Shown here piece by piece: positions 50,999-59,509 of a stretch of DNA of 64,000 nucleotides (its first letter is position 1; every line of letters starts with the position of its first letter). The translations under genes were made by a program, and so were the position numbers. The stretch is from Alphaproteobacteria bacterium UBA3773 (GTDB lineage: Bacteria; Pseudomonadota; Alphaproteobacteria; RF32; CAG-239), in NCBI GenBank assembly GCA_002372275.1, contig DFFP01000013.1, positions 1 through 64,000 of the forward strand, read 5' to 3'. The notes beneath the pieces were generated by a model. That model saw only the letters and a list, made by a program, of their open reading frames with translations. It was not told where the DNA came from and did not search any database.

Positions 50999-52159
50999 AT
51001 GACAAATCAACCTTCCAAATCCATCGGTCTTTTTGATTGTGCAACTTCTCAAAAAGTCATCGGACAGGAAAAATTTTTAGATTCATTTAGAACAGTATTA
51101 AACCATGGTGGTTATTGCCAAGGTCCTGAAACAAAAGAACTTGATAATAAATTAGCTGCCTATGCCGGCACAAAATATTGTTCAACATGCGGTTCAGGTA
51201 CAGACGCATTAACTCTTGCTTTAATGGCTTGGGGAGTGAAAGAAGGCGATGCCGTGTTTGTCTCGTCGTTTACATTTGTTGCCTCAGCCGAAGCCCCTGT
51301 TTTGCTTGGTGCAACACCTGTTTTCGTTGATTCAAAACCGGATACATACAATATGGATCCCGAAGATTTGAAACGTGCCATTGAAATGGTTAAAAACGAA
51401 GGAAAATTAAACTTAAAAGCTGTTATTCCGGTTGATATTTTCGGAAGTCCGTGTGAATACGACGAAATCATCAAAATTGCCCACGAAAACGGCATGAAAG
51501 TTCTTTCAGATTCATGTCAGAGTTTCGGCTCTGTATATAAAGGTCATCATGCCGGCTCAAACGGCGATATGGCCGCCACTTCATTTTATCCGACAAAACC
51601 GCTCGGCGGTTATGGTGACGGCGGTGCCGTATTTACCAACAGCGAAGAAGAAAACGCACTTGTTCAATCATGTCGTGTTCATGGTATGAGCCCTGAAGAT
51701 CACTATGATAACGTTCGTTTAGGCATGACAGGTCGTATGAATTCGTTCCAAGGTGCTGTGCTTCTTAATAAAATGACAATTTTGGATGATGAACTTCAAA
51801 AACGTTATGAAGTTGCCAAACGTTATGACAACGAACTCAGTTCATATTATGGCAAACAACGCATTTTAGATGGATGCCGTTCAGCATATGCTTTGTATAC
51901 CATTAACTGCGAACATCGCGATGAATTAATGGCTTATTTAAGAGAGCGCGGTATCGGTTGCGGTGCATATTATCCGAGACCTGTCAATACACAAACAGCT
52001 TATGCGAAGTGGAATATCAGAAGCTTGCCTGTTTGCGAAAAACTCTCTAAAACAGTTTTAAGCATTCCGATGACACCGTATTTGACAAATGATGAACTTT
52101 CTTACATCATTGAAACGATGAATGAGTTTGCTTCAAATAAAATGTCTAAAGCTGCTTAA
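50999..52159 (+). CDS. DegT/DnrJ/EryC1/StrS family sugar aminotransferase
   Basis: A 386-residue PLP-dependent enzyme that probably aminates a nucleotide-linked keto sugar for surface polysaccharide. The PLP lysine is Lys200 (TSFYPTKPLGGYGDGGAV). TCGSGTDALTLALMAWGV near 61-78, the Asp/Gln site LSDSCQSFGS near 168-177 and GRMNSFQGAVLLNKM near 242-256 are family signatures. It is alone here, with its own terminator, and no other sugar-nucleotide gene is nearby. The exact sugar cannot be told. Confidence 0.9.
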   Translation: MTNQPSKSIGLFDCATSQKVIGQEKFLDSFRTVLNHGGYCQGPETKELDNKLAAYAGTKYCSTCGSGTDALTLALMAWGVKEGDAVFVSSFTFVASAEAPVLLGATPVFVDSKPDTYNMDPEDLKRAIEMVKNEGKLNLKAVIPVDIFGSPCEYDEIIKIAHENGMKVLSDSCQSFGSVYKGHHAGSNGDMAATSFYPTKPLGGYGDGGAVFTNSEEENALVQSCRVHGMSPEDHYDNVRLGMTGRMNSFQGAVLLNKMTILDDELQKRYEVAKRYDNELSSYYGKQRILDGCRSAYALYTINCEHRDELMAYLRERGIGCGAYYPRPVNTQTAYAKWNIRSLPVCEKLSKTVLSIPMTPYLTNDELSYIIETMNEFASNKMSKAA

Positions 52160-52178
52160 ATCATTGAAAATTTGATAA

Positions 52179-52212
52179 AAAAAGTCCCTACTTTCAGTGG
52201 GGATTTTTTTTA
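52179..52212 (+). terminator. terminator of the DegT aminotransferase gene
   Basis: Stem TCCCTAC/GTGGGGA with one T-G wobble and loop TTTCA (52185-52203), then eight or nine T. Confidence 0.8.
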
Positions 52213-52232
52213 GACAATAATAAAAAAAACAT

Positions 52233-52261
52233 TTGACAATTTAGACAAATTATTTTATTCT
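52233..52261 (+). promoter_or_regulatory. near-consensus promoter of the giant repeat protein gene
   Basis: TTGACA and TATTCT with exactly 17 bases between, 30 bases before the start codon. A GGAG ribosome site lies eight bases before the ATG. Confidence 0.75.
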
Positions 52262-52290
52262 ATGGTCAGGTAAATATTTGGAGAATCCCC

Positions 52291-55200
52291 ATGGCAAATG
52301 AACAAATGAGAAAATTTAACAGTAAAAATTTAGAAGAATATTTGGAAAACGCCGAAAATATTTTTAAGCACGGTTCGTCAGATGAGTTTGCAACCTCGCA
52401 TGAACGCGCATTAGAGTATTTAGACGACTTTAATAACGGAAAATTAGATATTGATTTTGATGCAATTGATTCCATGGAGCGTTTTATTGAATATTTTGTC
52501 GGCGGATATAAAGTTGACAACCAAATGATGGCGCTTTACGATAAAGCTATGAAAAGATTAGAAGAATTGCGCAATGCGGCCAAACAGCAACAGCTTGAAG
52601 CAGAAAAGTCGGATTCTCAAGAAGAACTTCAAGCTCAAGAAGATAAAAAACAGCAAGAAAATGCAATTAAGGAAAATACTGAAGAGGTTGAAGTTGCCGA
52701 TTTAACAAAGCTTTCAAATGAAAATCCTGAAGATCGCGCTAAAGTTGCACAAGTTCTCGAAGATCATCAAAAAGACTTTCCACTTGTTTATCAAAGTTTC
52801 GAAGAAATTTATCAAGATATTATCAAGGCCTATAAAACAGGCGAAGAAATTGATACACTTAACGATAAAATTCAAACAAAAGCTGACGCCGAAGCAGCAC
52901 AGTTCGTGAAAAAAATTGTTGAAGAAAACACAGGCCATCAAGTTCCGACAATCAAAAAAACTTTGGTTATTGAAGACACTCATACTGATCAAGGTATTGA
53001 TGATAAGAAAATCAAAGATGTTGCCGAGCGCATTATAAATAACATAAAAGATACAAATAATCCTAAAGACGGCCGTCTTGATACCATTCAAAAAGAACTT
53101 TCAAGCTTAAATGGCGCTGAAATCGGTGCTCTTTATACCGAAATTGAAGGTAGAGATATTTCAACGAAGATTAAAGATAGATTGAAAACACAGTTATCTT
53201 ATCATTTAACAGAGAAGTTTTTAATCAAAAAAGAAGATCAAAAGCATACTTTTGAAGTTAGAGAAGATGTTGTTAATGCACTGTCTAATGAAGACGCAGC
53301 CGGTTATGTGACAGCTTTAGATATCGTGATGCAAAAGTCATATGATCAAAAGCGCCTTGATGACCTTTATGCCGCATTAAAACGCCGGGCAGAAGAGAAA
53401 GAACAAACAAAAGTTTTAGATGATCTTTTAGGTCGTATTCGCAGTTTAAATTCGAATGCCAATGAAATCTTTTTAAATAGAGTTCGAATTGAAGCTTTAC
53501 ATTCAATGAACAAAATTACGGATGCTGAAAGAACAGAGGCTTTACAAGATTCTCAAAAAGCAGCTCTATTGGTTGCCAATCACGAGTTAGAGCTTTCAGA
53601 AAATCCGGCTGATCTTCAAACATATCGTGATTTTGTTTTTGATAAGTTGTTTGAAAATAAACAAACAAGAGATCTTGTACCACCGAAATATTTAGCCGCT
53701 AAATATCTTGAATATGCTCAAAGAGCTGCCACAGAGCAGGATGTACAAAAAGTTCAAGAATATCAACAAAAGTGGCACGCTGTTGCAACCAGAATCCAAG
53801 AATTAACGGATATGTTCGCCCGTGATGGACACCTGTCAAGGGATTTATATTTTGCTGATATCACCAACATAGCCGATATTTACGATGGATATATGGCCAT
53901 GTTTGCCGCTGTTAAACCGGATTTAGAAGCTATGCTTCAAAATCCTCAAACAAAAGAAAGAGCAGAAGCAGATTTAAAGAAAATTGAAACATGCACTCAA
54001 ATTTTAGATGAACGAATCAAAGAATACGATGACGAATGGAATTTGACTCATTTACAAGAAACAGATGCTTTAGATGTTAATTCACGTATTGCCAAGATTC
54101 AAGATCAAATAAAAGACATTAAAGTCGATTCTGAAACCCTTAAACTTGCAAGTAATCTCAAATTCTTGGATGAAAACGGTAATATTGAACCTCAATTTAT
54201 TGATGAAAATGGTAACCAAACAGATGTATATTCCGAAGGTGCTAGGATTATTGAAGGAAGTAAACTTGATCAGCTCATCTATCTTTCCAAACAAGAAGTC
54301 ATTTCTAAAAATGCCGGTTCATCAGAAGAAATTACACCGGAATTTTTACAAAAAGAGCTTTCGGAAACTTTGGCCTCTTCTTTATATGCCATTCATGTTT
54401 CTGATCAAGTATCTAAAGGCGCTATAGAAAAAATTGATCAATTTACCAATAAAGATCATTTTGAAAAATTTAAAAATGATTTAGCGGACACTTCTCATCC
54501 GATGAAGATCAGTCATCGAGGTTTTGAAGCCGGCAGATTTTCACTTGTTAATCGCTTGGATGCATATCGATCAAGGCTTACTCAAAAAATCGGACGCAAT
54601 GCTCTGACAAATCGCGATGCGCATGCTGAAATGATTAAAAGAAAAGCCATGCAACTTGGTATGGCGCTTGGTGTGTCAACGGCCATCGGGCTTGTTTCCC
54701 TCGGAACAAACAAGGTTGTCGGTGCCGGTCTTGGTTGCGCACTGGGTGTAACGCTTTCAATTAAACAAATCCATAATTGGCGCAAACAACAAAAGGCCGA
54801 AGGAAAGCCTGCCGGTTTGAAAGAAATGTTTCATGATCGAAGACTTCGTCAAACAGTTGAAACGACAGCTTTAGCCGGTTGTGCCTTTGGCTTTTTAGCA
54901 ACAGGCAACCCTGATGTGGCCTTAGTTTTAGGAGGAGCCGCAATGGCAGTCGGATCAGTCAATGGCGCCATCTCTGATTATCAAGATGCCCAAAAAATGG
55001 GGATGGGCAAAGGCTGGGCTGCCCTTTATGGCGCACTAGCGCCTATTATAACTGTCGGAGGAGGTCTTTTAGGCTCACAAGTTGTTGCACCGGGTATTGC
55101 AAACTATGTTAACGAGCATTTTCCGAATAATACGATTTTCCAGCATAATGAGATCGTAGCTGGTGAAACGAAATCTATCAAAGTTGGAGAACGGACAACT

Positions 55201-56778
55201 ATAGATCAAGAAGCATTAGAAGCTGATTCTTCGCGTTATAACCAGCAATATGATATTGCCGGACGTCTTCATAACGGAATGACTCATGATCAGTATATGC
55301 AAGCCGTTGAAGAGTATAACCTCTCCCATCCGGATGCACCGATTACGCATCCTGATAATTTGTTACAACACGCATATAATGCAGAAAATGTTTATGGTCA
55401 GGGCTGGGCATCTGATCATGGTGTATCAATGACAGATATTAAAACATTGAGTCATTTAATTAATCCGGATGGTTCTATAAATCCTGATGCTGTCCAAGTA
55501 TATGAAAATGGTCAATTTATAAATCATGCCGGTTTAGAAAATTTTGTGGGAAAAGTATCTGATCCCAATATTGAACAAAGAGCTGATTTATATCCGACAA
55601 AAGATCCGCATTCAACCTATTCTGATATGAATCAACCGACAAAAACCGAAGCCATATACCGTGAAGTAACACCCATTGATCGTGTACCAGTGGCAAATCA
55701 AGGTCCTTTAATTATGGCAACTTTTGGCATATTAGATAGAGCCAAACAAAAATTAAGAAATACCAAAGAACGCATCGGCGCTTTGGCGGATATAGTTCTA
55801 CGTCGCAAAAAAGACAAGCCTCGTCCCGGACCTCAACCGGTTATTGTTAATCCCCCACACGAGGATGACAATAAGAAGAAAAAGACTTATGTGACACCTG
55901 TCGTGACACAAATTGAAAAAGAACCGGTACATATTCTTCCCTCATCCCCGGCACCTCAACCTACTCCGGTCAAAGAAGATCCGAAACAGGCTCCAACGCC
56001 GAAACCTGAGCCATGGAAAGATAAATTATTGATTGATGAATATAAAATCGTCTATGGTATCGAACCGAAAGTTACTGCTTCTGAAGGTGAAAAGAGCCCT
56101 GCCGAGTTGTACTATGATCGTATTGAAAGTGAGCGTAAAGTTGAAGCTCCTGATTTATCCATGACCGACTATCTTTTAGCTCGTCGTGAAAAATTGGATA
56201 AACTTGTTGCAACGATTGAAACTCAAGCAAACAATGCTTCTTTTGATCCGACAAAATGTAGAGCCGACTATATGACACGCAAAATAAAAGATCAAAGAGC
56301 CGGTGCAGAAATTGTTGCCAAATCGCGTCAAAGTCTGCAACAAAGTAATTTAACACATGAAAATTACAATCAAAAAGTTACTTTGACTCATTTCTTGAAA
56401 TATATGGAATATTATATTAAAGGGTCTGATGTTGTTGCTGATGGCTCTCGCGATATGACCTTAAATCCCGAGTTAAAACGTGATAATCGCGTAATTCACA
56501 CATATGATATCAATAAAATTTTGCTTGAAGGAAAAGATCCGAGTAGTGATGACAGTAAATTAACTGGCGATGCTCACATCACCTTTGGTGATATCAGAAG
56601 AATCCATAACGAACGTACACGCGATGAAAAAATCGATGGTATCCATCCACCATTGACAAACGAAGTTGTCGCCAATTTTGCTAATCGCTTGGCAAAACTT
56701 GATGAGGACAAAGCTAAAAATAACAGTCAGAGCGCTCAAGTTTCTGCTGGCAAAAAAAAAAGATACACGGGCCGATGA
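52291..56778 (+). CDS. giant repeat protein, 5' part (membrane-embedded, unknown family)
   Basis: A 1,495-residue frame, no family recognised. Residues 1-785 are charged and almost all-helical, with Gln/Glu-rich coiled-coil stretches (about 90-125) and no signal peptide. Residues about 788-935 form a Gly/Ala-rich hydrophobic zone with four or five possible membrane segments, resembling glycine-zipper regions. A soluble stretch follows (to about 1,145), then a basic, Pro-rich linker. The first copy of an approximately 200-residue domain is at 1,240-1,470. The frame stops 17 bases after a run of ten A; reading on in the +1 frame continues with three more copies of the same domain, so this is probably the 5' part of one gene. 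Confidence 0.75.
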   Translation: MANEQMRKFNSKNLEEYLENAENIFKHGSSDEFATSHERALEYLDDFNNGKLDIDFDAIDSMERFIEYFVGGYKVDNQMMALYDKAMKRLEELRNAAKQQQLEAEKSDSQEELQAQEDKKQQENAIKENTEEVEVADLTKLSNENPEDRAKVAQVLEDHQKDFPLVYQSFEEIYQDIIKAYKTGEEIDTLNDKIQTKADAEAAQFVKKIVEENTGHQVPTIKKTLVIEDTHTDQGIDDKKIKDVAERIINNIKDTNNPKDGRLDTIQKELSSLNGAEIGALYTEIEGRDISTKIKDRLKTQLSYHLTEKFLIKKEDQKHTFEVREDVVNALSNEDAAGYVTALDIVMQKSYDQKRLDDLYAALKRRAEEKEQTKVLDDLLGRIRSLNSNANEIFLNRVRIEALHSMNKITDAERTEALQDSQKAALLVANHELELSENPADLQTYRDFVFDKLFENKQTRDLVPPKYLAAKYLEYAQRAATEQDVQKVQEYQQKWHAVATRIQELTDMFARDGHLSRDLYFADITNIADIYDGYMAMFAAVKPDLEAMLQNPQTKERAEADLKKIETCTQILDERIKEYDDEWNLTHLQETDALDVNSRIAKIQDQIKDIKVDSETLKLASNLKFLDENGNIEPQFIDENGNQTDVYSEGARIIEGSKLDQLIYLSKQEVISKNAGSSEEITPEFLQKELSETLASSLYAIHVSDQVSKGAIEKIDQFTNKDHFEKFKNDLADTSHPMKISHRGFEAGRFSLVNRLDAYRSRLTQKIGRNALTNRDAHAEMIKRKAMQLGMALGVSTAIGLVSLGTNKVVGAGLGCALGVTLSIKQIHNWRKQQKAEGKPAGLKEMFHDRRLRQTVETTALAGCAFGFLATGNPDVALVLGGAAMAVGSVNGAISDYQDAQKMGMGKGWAALYGALAPIITVGGGLLGSQVVAPGIANYVNEHFPNNTIFQHNEIVAGETKSIKVGERTTIDQEALEADSSRYNQQYDIAGRLHNGMTHDQYMQAVEEYNLSHPDAPITHPDNLLQHAYNAENVYGQGWASDHGVSMTDIKTLSHLINPDGSINPDAVQVYENGQFINHAGLENFVGKVSDPNIEQRADLYPTKDPHSTYSDMNQPTKTEAIYREVTPIDRVPVANQGPLIMATFGILDRAKQKLRNTKERIGALADIVLRRKKDKPRPGPQPVIVNPPHEDDNKKKKTYVTPVVTQIEKEPVHILPSSPAPQPTPVKEDPKQAPTPKPEPWKDKLLIDEYKIVYGIEPKVTASEGEKSPAELYYDRIESERKVEAPDLSMTDYLLARREKLDKLVATIETQANNASFDPTKCRADYMTRKIKDQRAGAEIVAKSRQSLQQSNLTHENYNQKVTLTHFLKYMEYYIKGSDVVADGSRDMTLNPELKRDNRVIHTYDINKILLEGKDPSSDDSKLTGDAHITFGDIRRIHNERTRDEKIDGIHPPLTNEVVANFANRLAKLDEDKAKNNSQSAQVSAGKKKRYTGR
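56008..56704 (+). repeat. domain repeat copy 1 (in the 5' frame)
   Basis: Encodes EPWKDKLLIDEYKIVYG, KSPAELYYDRIESER, NNASFDP, RAGAEIVAKSRQSLQQSNLT, LTHFLKYMEYYIKG and DGSRDMTLNPELKRDNRVIH. Its 3' half is nearly identical in DNA to copy 2, including about 56 unbroken identical bases near 56450-56505. Confidence 0.85.
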
Positions 56779-59167
56779 TACAACAAGGCAGAGGGCTGTA
56801 AATCCCCCTGCCCCGAAACCTCAATCTCGAGGGGAAAAAGGCCTTACGGGTATAGCACCTGTTGAAAAACATGCTAAGCCTGAAGAACGTCGCGAACCCG
56901 TGACACCTCCCGCACCGGTTCAAAAACCTAAAGAGGAAACAAGAGAAGCTCCAAAACCCGAGCCAACTGTTGTTGAAACAAGAGAAGCACCGAAACCTGA
57001 GACAACTGTTGTTGAAACAAGAGAAGCACCGAAACCTGAGCCAAAAGTTGTTGAAACAAGAGAAGCACCGAAACTCGAGCCGAAAGTTGTTGAAACAAAA
57101 GAAGCGCCGAAACCTGAGCCTGTTTCAGAAACTCAGCTGTTCATTGACGAATATAAAACCGTCTACGGCGTCGAACCGAATTTCAAAGCGCCTAAAGGTG
57201 AAAAAAGCCCGGCAGAGTTGTACTATGATCGTGTTGAAAGTGAGCATCAACTTGAGGCTCCGAAACAATCGATGAGAGATTATCTGCTGGCTCGCCGCAA
57301 AGCATTGAATGACATCATCAAGGGTAATCCTCAATATGGTCAAACAAATGCTGAAATTATTGCAGCCGCTCGTCAAAGTTTGCTTCAGAGCAATTTAACA
57401 ACGGAAAATTATAACAATCGCCTGACTTTGTCTCACTTTACACGCTATATGACACTTTTCATTCATAGCGATGAAATTTTGGCTGACGGCTCACGCGATA
57501 TGACCTTAAATCCCGAGTTAAAACGTGATAATCGCGTAATTCACACATACGATATCAACAAGATTTTGTTTGAAGGAACGGATCCGAGAAGTGATGACAG
57601 TAAATTAACCGGCGATGCTCACATCACCTACGATGACATCAGAAGACTCCAAAATGAGCGCACACCTGAAGAAATAGAAAATGATTTTCATATTTCTCTG
57701 ACAAATGATGTTGTTGCAAATTTTGCCGAACGCTTTAAAGAACTTGATAAAGCTAAAGAAATTCAAGAAGCTGAACTCAAAGCAAAAGAAAAAGAAAAAG
57801 AAAAAGAAAAAGCTGAGACCGTGACACCTCCGATGCCGGTTCAAAAGCCTGAACCGAAAGAGAAAGAAGCTCCAAAACCCGAGCCGACCATTGTTGAAAC
57901 AAAAAAAGCGCCGAAACCTCAATCTCAAGAAGAAAAAGGTCTCACCGGCGCGGCACCTATAACGGAATATGTCAAACCCGAGGAACACCATGAACCTGTT
58001 CAAAGCGTTCAAGATGAAAATAAATCTCTTCAAAATGAACCTTGGAACAATCCGTTATTGCTTCAAGAGTACGAAATCGTTTATGGTATTACGCCAAAAG
58101 TCACTGCTTTAGAAGGTGAAAAGAGTCCTGCCGAATTGTACTATAAACGCGTTGCCAAAGAACGTTCTTTAGAAGGCTCACATCAATCAATCACGGATTA
58201 TCTTTTAAGACGCCGTAAGAGATTGGATGAAATGGTTCAACTTTTAAAGCATCAACCAAACAATGCGACCTTTGACCCGAAAATCATGCTCGAGGATTAC
58301 AGCGATCACTTAACGGGGCGCAAATCAGGTGGCAGAGCCGGTTCTGAGATTGTCACAAAAACGCGTCAAAGCCTTATGCAAAGTAATTTAACACCTGAAA
58401 ATTATGTCAAGCGTCTTACTTTGACACACTTTTTAAGATACATGAAACATTTTATTGAAGGTAATGAATTATTTTCTGACGGCTCACGTGATATGAGTTT
58501 GAACCCAAGCTTAAAACGTAACTCAAATCACATATCGACTCATGATGTGAATGATGCCATTTTAAGCGGCAAAATTGAAAGAGCGCCAAAACGAGTAACA
58601 AATGTAGTCATACATCGGCCCAAAAAAGAGCCTTGGAAAAATCCGTTATTGATGGAAGAATACAGAATCGTTTATGGTGTCGCTCCGAAAGCTGATTTAG
58701 AACACTTAAAAGCTTACTGTAAACGTGTCATCAAAGAGCATCATAAAGAAGGCTTACACCGCTCAATGACAGAATATCTTTTAAGACGCCTCAGAAGGTT
58801 AGACAGACTTGTAAAAGAAGTCAAAACGCAACCTAATAATGCTACTTTTGACCCTCAAGTAATGATCCAAGATTACAGCGATCACTTAACAGGTAAAAAA
58901 GCAGGCGGCCGAGCCGGTTCTGAAATTGTCATGAAAGCTCGCCAAAGCCTCATGCAAAGTAATCTGGCACCTGAAAATTACGTCAAGCGCTTTACTTTGA
59001 CACACTTTTTGAAGTACATAAAACACTTCATTGAAGGTAATGAGTTGGCCTCTGACAGCACGCGCAATATGAGTTTGAACCCTGACTTAAAACGTCGTTC
59101 AAACACTATTCAAACACGTGATCTCAACGAAATCATTTTAGCGGAAAAATCTTCAAAAAGTAAATAA
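56666..59167 (+). CDS. giant repeat protein, 3' part (frameshifted continuation)
   Basis: This frame is open from inside the previous gene. Its first possible start is a TTG at 56666, and an ATG at 56702 also has no ribosome site, so it is probably not a separate gene. From the A run onward it encodes a Pro-rich linker, five 13-residue APKPEP-type repeats, and domain copies 2, 3 and 4, homologous to copy 1 of the 5' frame. Linker text also recurs (EKGLTGIAP and EKGLTGAAP). Removing one A from the run at 56752-56761 joins the two frames into a 2,291-residue protein. There is a highly charged KEKEKEKEKA stretch near 57780. It ends at the terminator 59181-59210. Confidence 0.7.
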   Translation: MSPILLIAWQNLMRTKLKITVRALKFLLAKKKDTRADDTTRQRAVNPPAPKPQSRGEKGLTGIAPVEKHAKPEERREPVTPPAPVQKPKEETREAPKPEPTVVETREAPKPETTVVETREAPKPEPKVVETREAPKLEPKVVETKEAPKPEPVSETQLFIDEYKTVYGVEPNFKAPKGEKSPAELYYDRVESEHQLEAPKQSMRDYLLARRKALNDIIKGNPQYGQTNAEIIAAARQSLLQSNLTTENYNNRLTLSHFTRYMTLFIHSDEILADGSRDMTLNPELKRDNRVIHTYDINKILFEGTDPRSDDSKLTGDAHITYDDIRRLQNERTPEEIENDFHISLTNDVVANFAERFKELDKAKEIQEAELKAKEKEKEKEKAETVTPPMPVQKPEPKEKEAPKPEPTIVETKKAPKPQSQEEKGLTGAAPITEYVKPEEHHEPVQSVQDENKSLQNEPWNNPLLLQEYEIVYGITPKVTALEGEKSPAELYYKRVAKERSLEGSHQSITDYLLRRRKRLDEMVQLLKHQPNNATFDPKIMLEDYSDHLTGRKSGGRAGSEIVTKTRQSLMQSNLTPENYVKRLTLTHFLRYMKHFIEGNELFSDGSRDMSLNPSLKRNSNHISTHDVNDAILSGKIERAPKRVTNVVIHRPKKEPWKNPLLMEEYRIVYGVAPKADLEHLKAYCKRVIKEHHKEGLHRSMTEYLLRRLRRLDRLVKEVKTQPNNATFDPQVMIQDYSDHLTGKKAGGRAGSEIVMKARQSLMQSNLAPENYVKRFTLTHFLKYIKHFIEGNELASDSTRNMSLNPDLKRRSNTIQTRDLNEIILAEKSSKSK
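56752..56761 (+). repeat. A10 homopolymer at the frame junction
   Basis: Ten A in a row. In the 5' frame they read Lys-Lys-Lys then Arg and reach TGA at 56776-56778. With nine A (or twelve), the frame continues to 59167. Runs of nine or ten A are known slippage sites in both replication and transcription. Confidence 0.9.
56939..57133 (+). repeat. five tandem 39-bp coding repeats (13-residue APKPEP units)
   Basis: Five head-to-tail units of exactly 39 bases, each coding a variant of T-R-E-A-P-K-P-E-P-T-V-V-E. The last unit has diverged. The in-frame length lets the copy number vary without breaking the frame. It lies in the linker between domain copies 1 and 2. Confidence 0.9.
57134..57754 (+). 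repeat. domain repeat copy 2
   Basis: Encodes a copy with LFIDEYKTVYG, KSPAELYYDRVESEH, SMRDYLLARRKAL, AARQSLLQSNLT, LTLSHFTRYM and DGSRDMTLNPELKRDNRVIH. It lacks the NNASFDP segment present in the other copies. Confidence 0.85.
58037..58566 (+). repeat. domain repeat copy 3
   Basis: Encodes EPWNNPLLLQEYEIVYG, SITDYLLRRRKRLDEMV, NNATFDP, GGRAGSEIVTKTRQSLMQSN and DGSRDMSLNPSLKRNSN. Closest to copy 4. Confidence 0.85.
58628..59150 (+). repeat. domain repeat copy 4
   Basis: Encodes EPWKNPLLMEEYRIVYG, SMTEYLLRRLRRLDRLV, NNATFDP, GGRAGSEIVMKARQSLMQSN and DSTRNMSLNPDLKRRSN. It is shorter near its start, lacking the KSPAELYY segment, and ends just before the stop codon. Confidence 0.85.
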
Positions 59168-59180
59168 GTTAAAATGAATA

Positions 59181-59210
59181 AAAAAACCTCTCAAATGAGA
59201 GGTTTTTTTT
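59181..59210. terminator. terminator of the giant repeat protein gene, possibly bidirectional
   Basis: Stem ACCTCTC/GAGAGGT with loop AAAT (59186-59203), A run before and eight T after. DUF378 on the other strand ends close by. Confidence 0.85.
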
Positions 59211-59227
59211 ATATGATGCCGAAAAAA

Positions 59228-59443
59228 TTATTTTTCTTTTTCAATAGCGGTTGATGCAGAAAATAATTCATCATAAATAAGCCAAAGGGCAGACAATCCG
59301 ACCAATACATAAACAATTCGGGTTAAAATACTTAAATTCCCAAAAAGCAAAGCGACCAAATCAAGATTAAAAGCCCCGACGAGTCCCCAGTTCAAACCGC
59401 CGATAATCACGAGCCAAAGTGCAATTTTACTTAAGTAATGCAT
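59228..59443 (-). CDS. DUF378 domain-containing small membrane protein
   Basis: A 71-residue protein with two membrane helices (about 6-29 and 37-57). The DUF378 signature is clear: ALWLVIIGGLNWGLVGAFNLDLVALLFG near residues 8-35, followed by the second helix LTRIVYVLVGLSALWLIYD. The function of this family is unknown. It is transcribed alone, convergent with the giant repeat gene. Ribosome site GGAG before the ATG. Confidence 0.9.
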   Translation of the reverse strand: MHYLSKIALWLVIIGGLNWGLVGAFNLDLVALLFGNLSILTRIVYVLVGLSALWLIYDELFSASTAIEKEK

Positions 59444-59509
59444 ATTTGTTTCTCCTCAATGTTGATTTTACAAAACGGATATATATTCCCCTTGTCTGTT
59501 TTCAAGTGT

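Noticed and set aside
56666..56778. Second giant frame as an independent gene starting at 56666
   Set aside because: The only starts are a TTG and an ATG without ribosome sites, deep inside the upstream frame, and the overlapping part does not resemble the domain repeats. Continuation of the first frame through the A run explains the data better.
56939..57133. CRISPR array
   Set aside because: The 39-bp units touch each other without spacers and keep an open reading frame, so they are coding tandem repeats.
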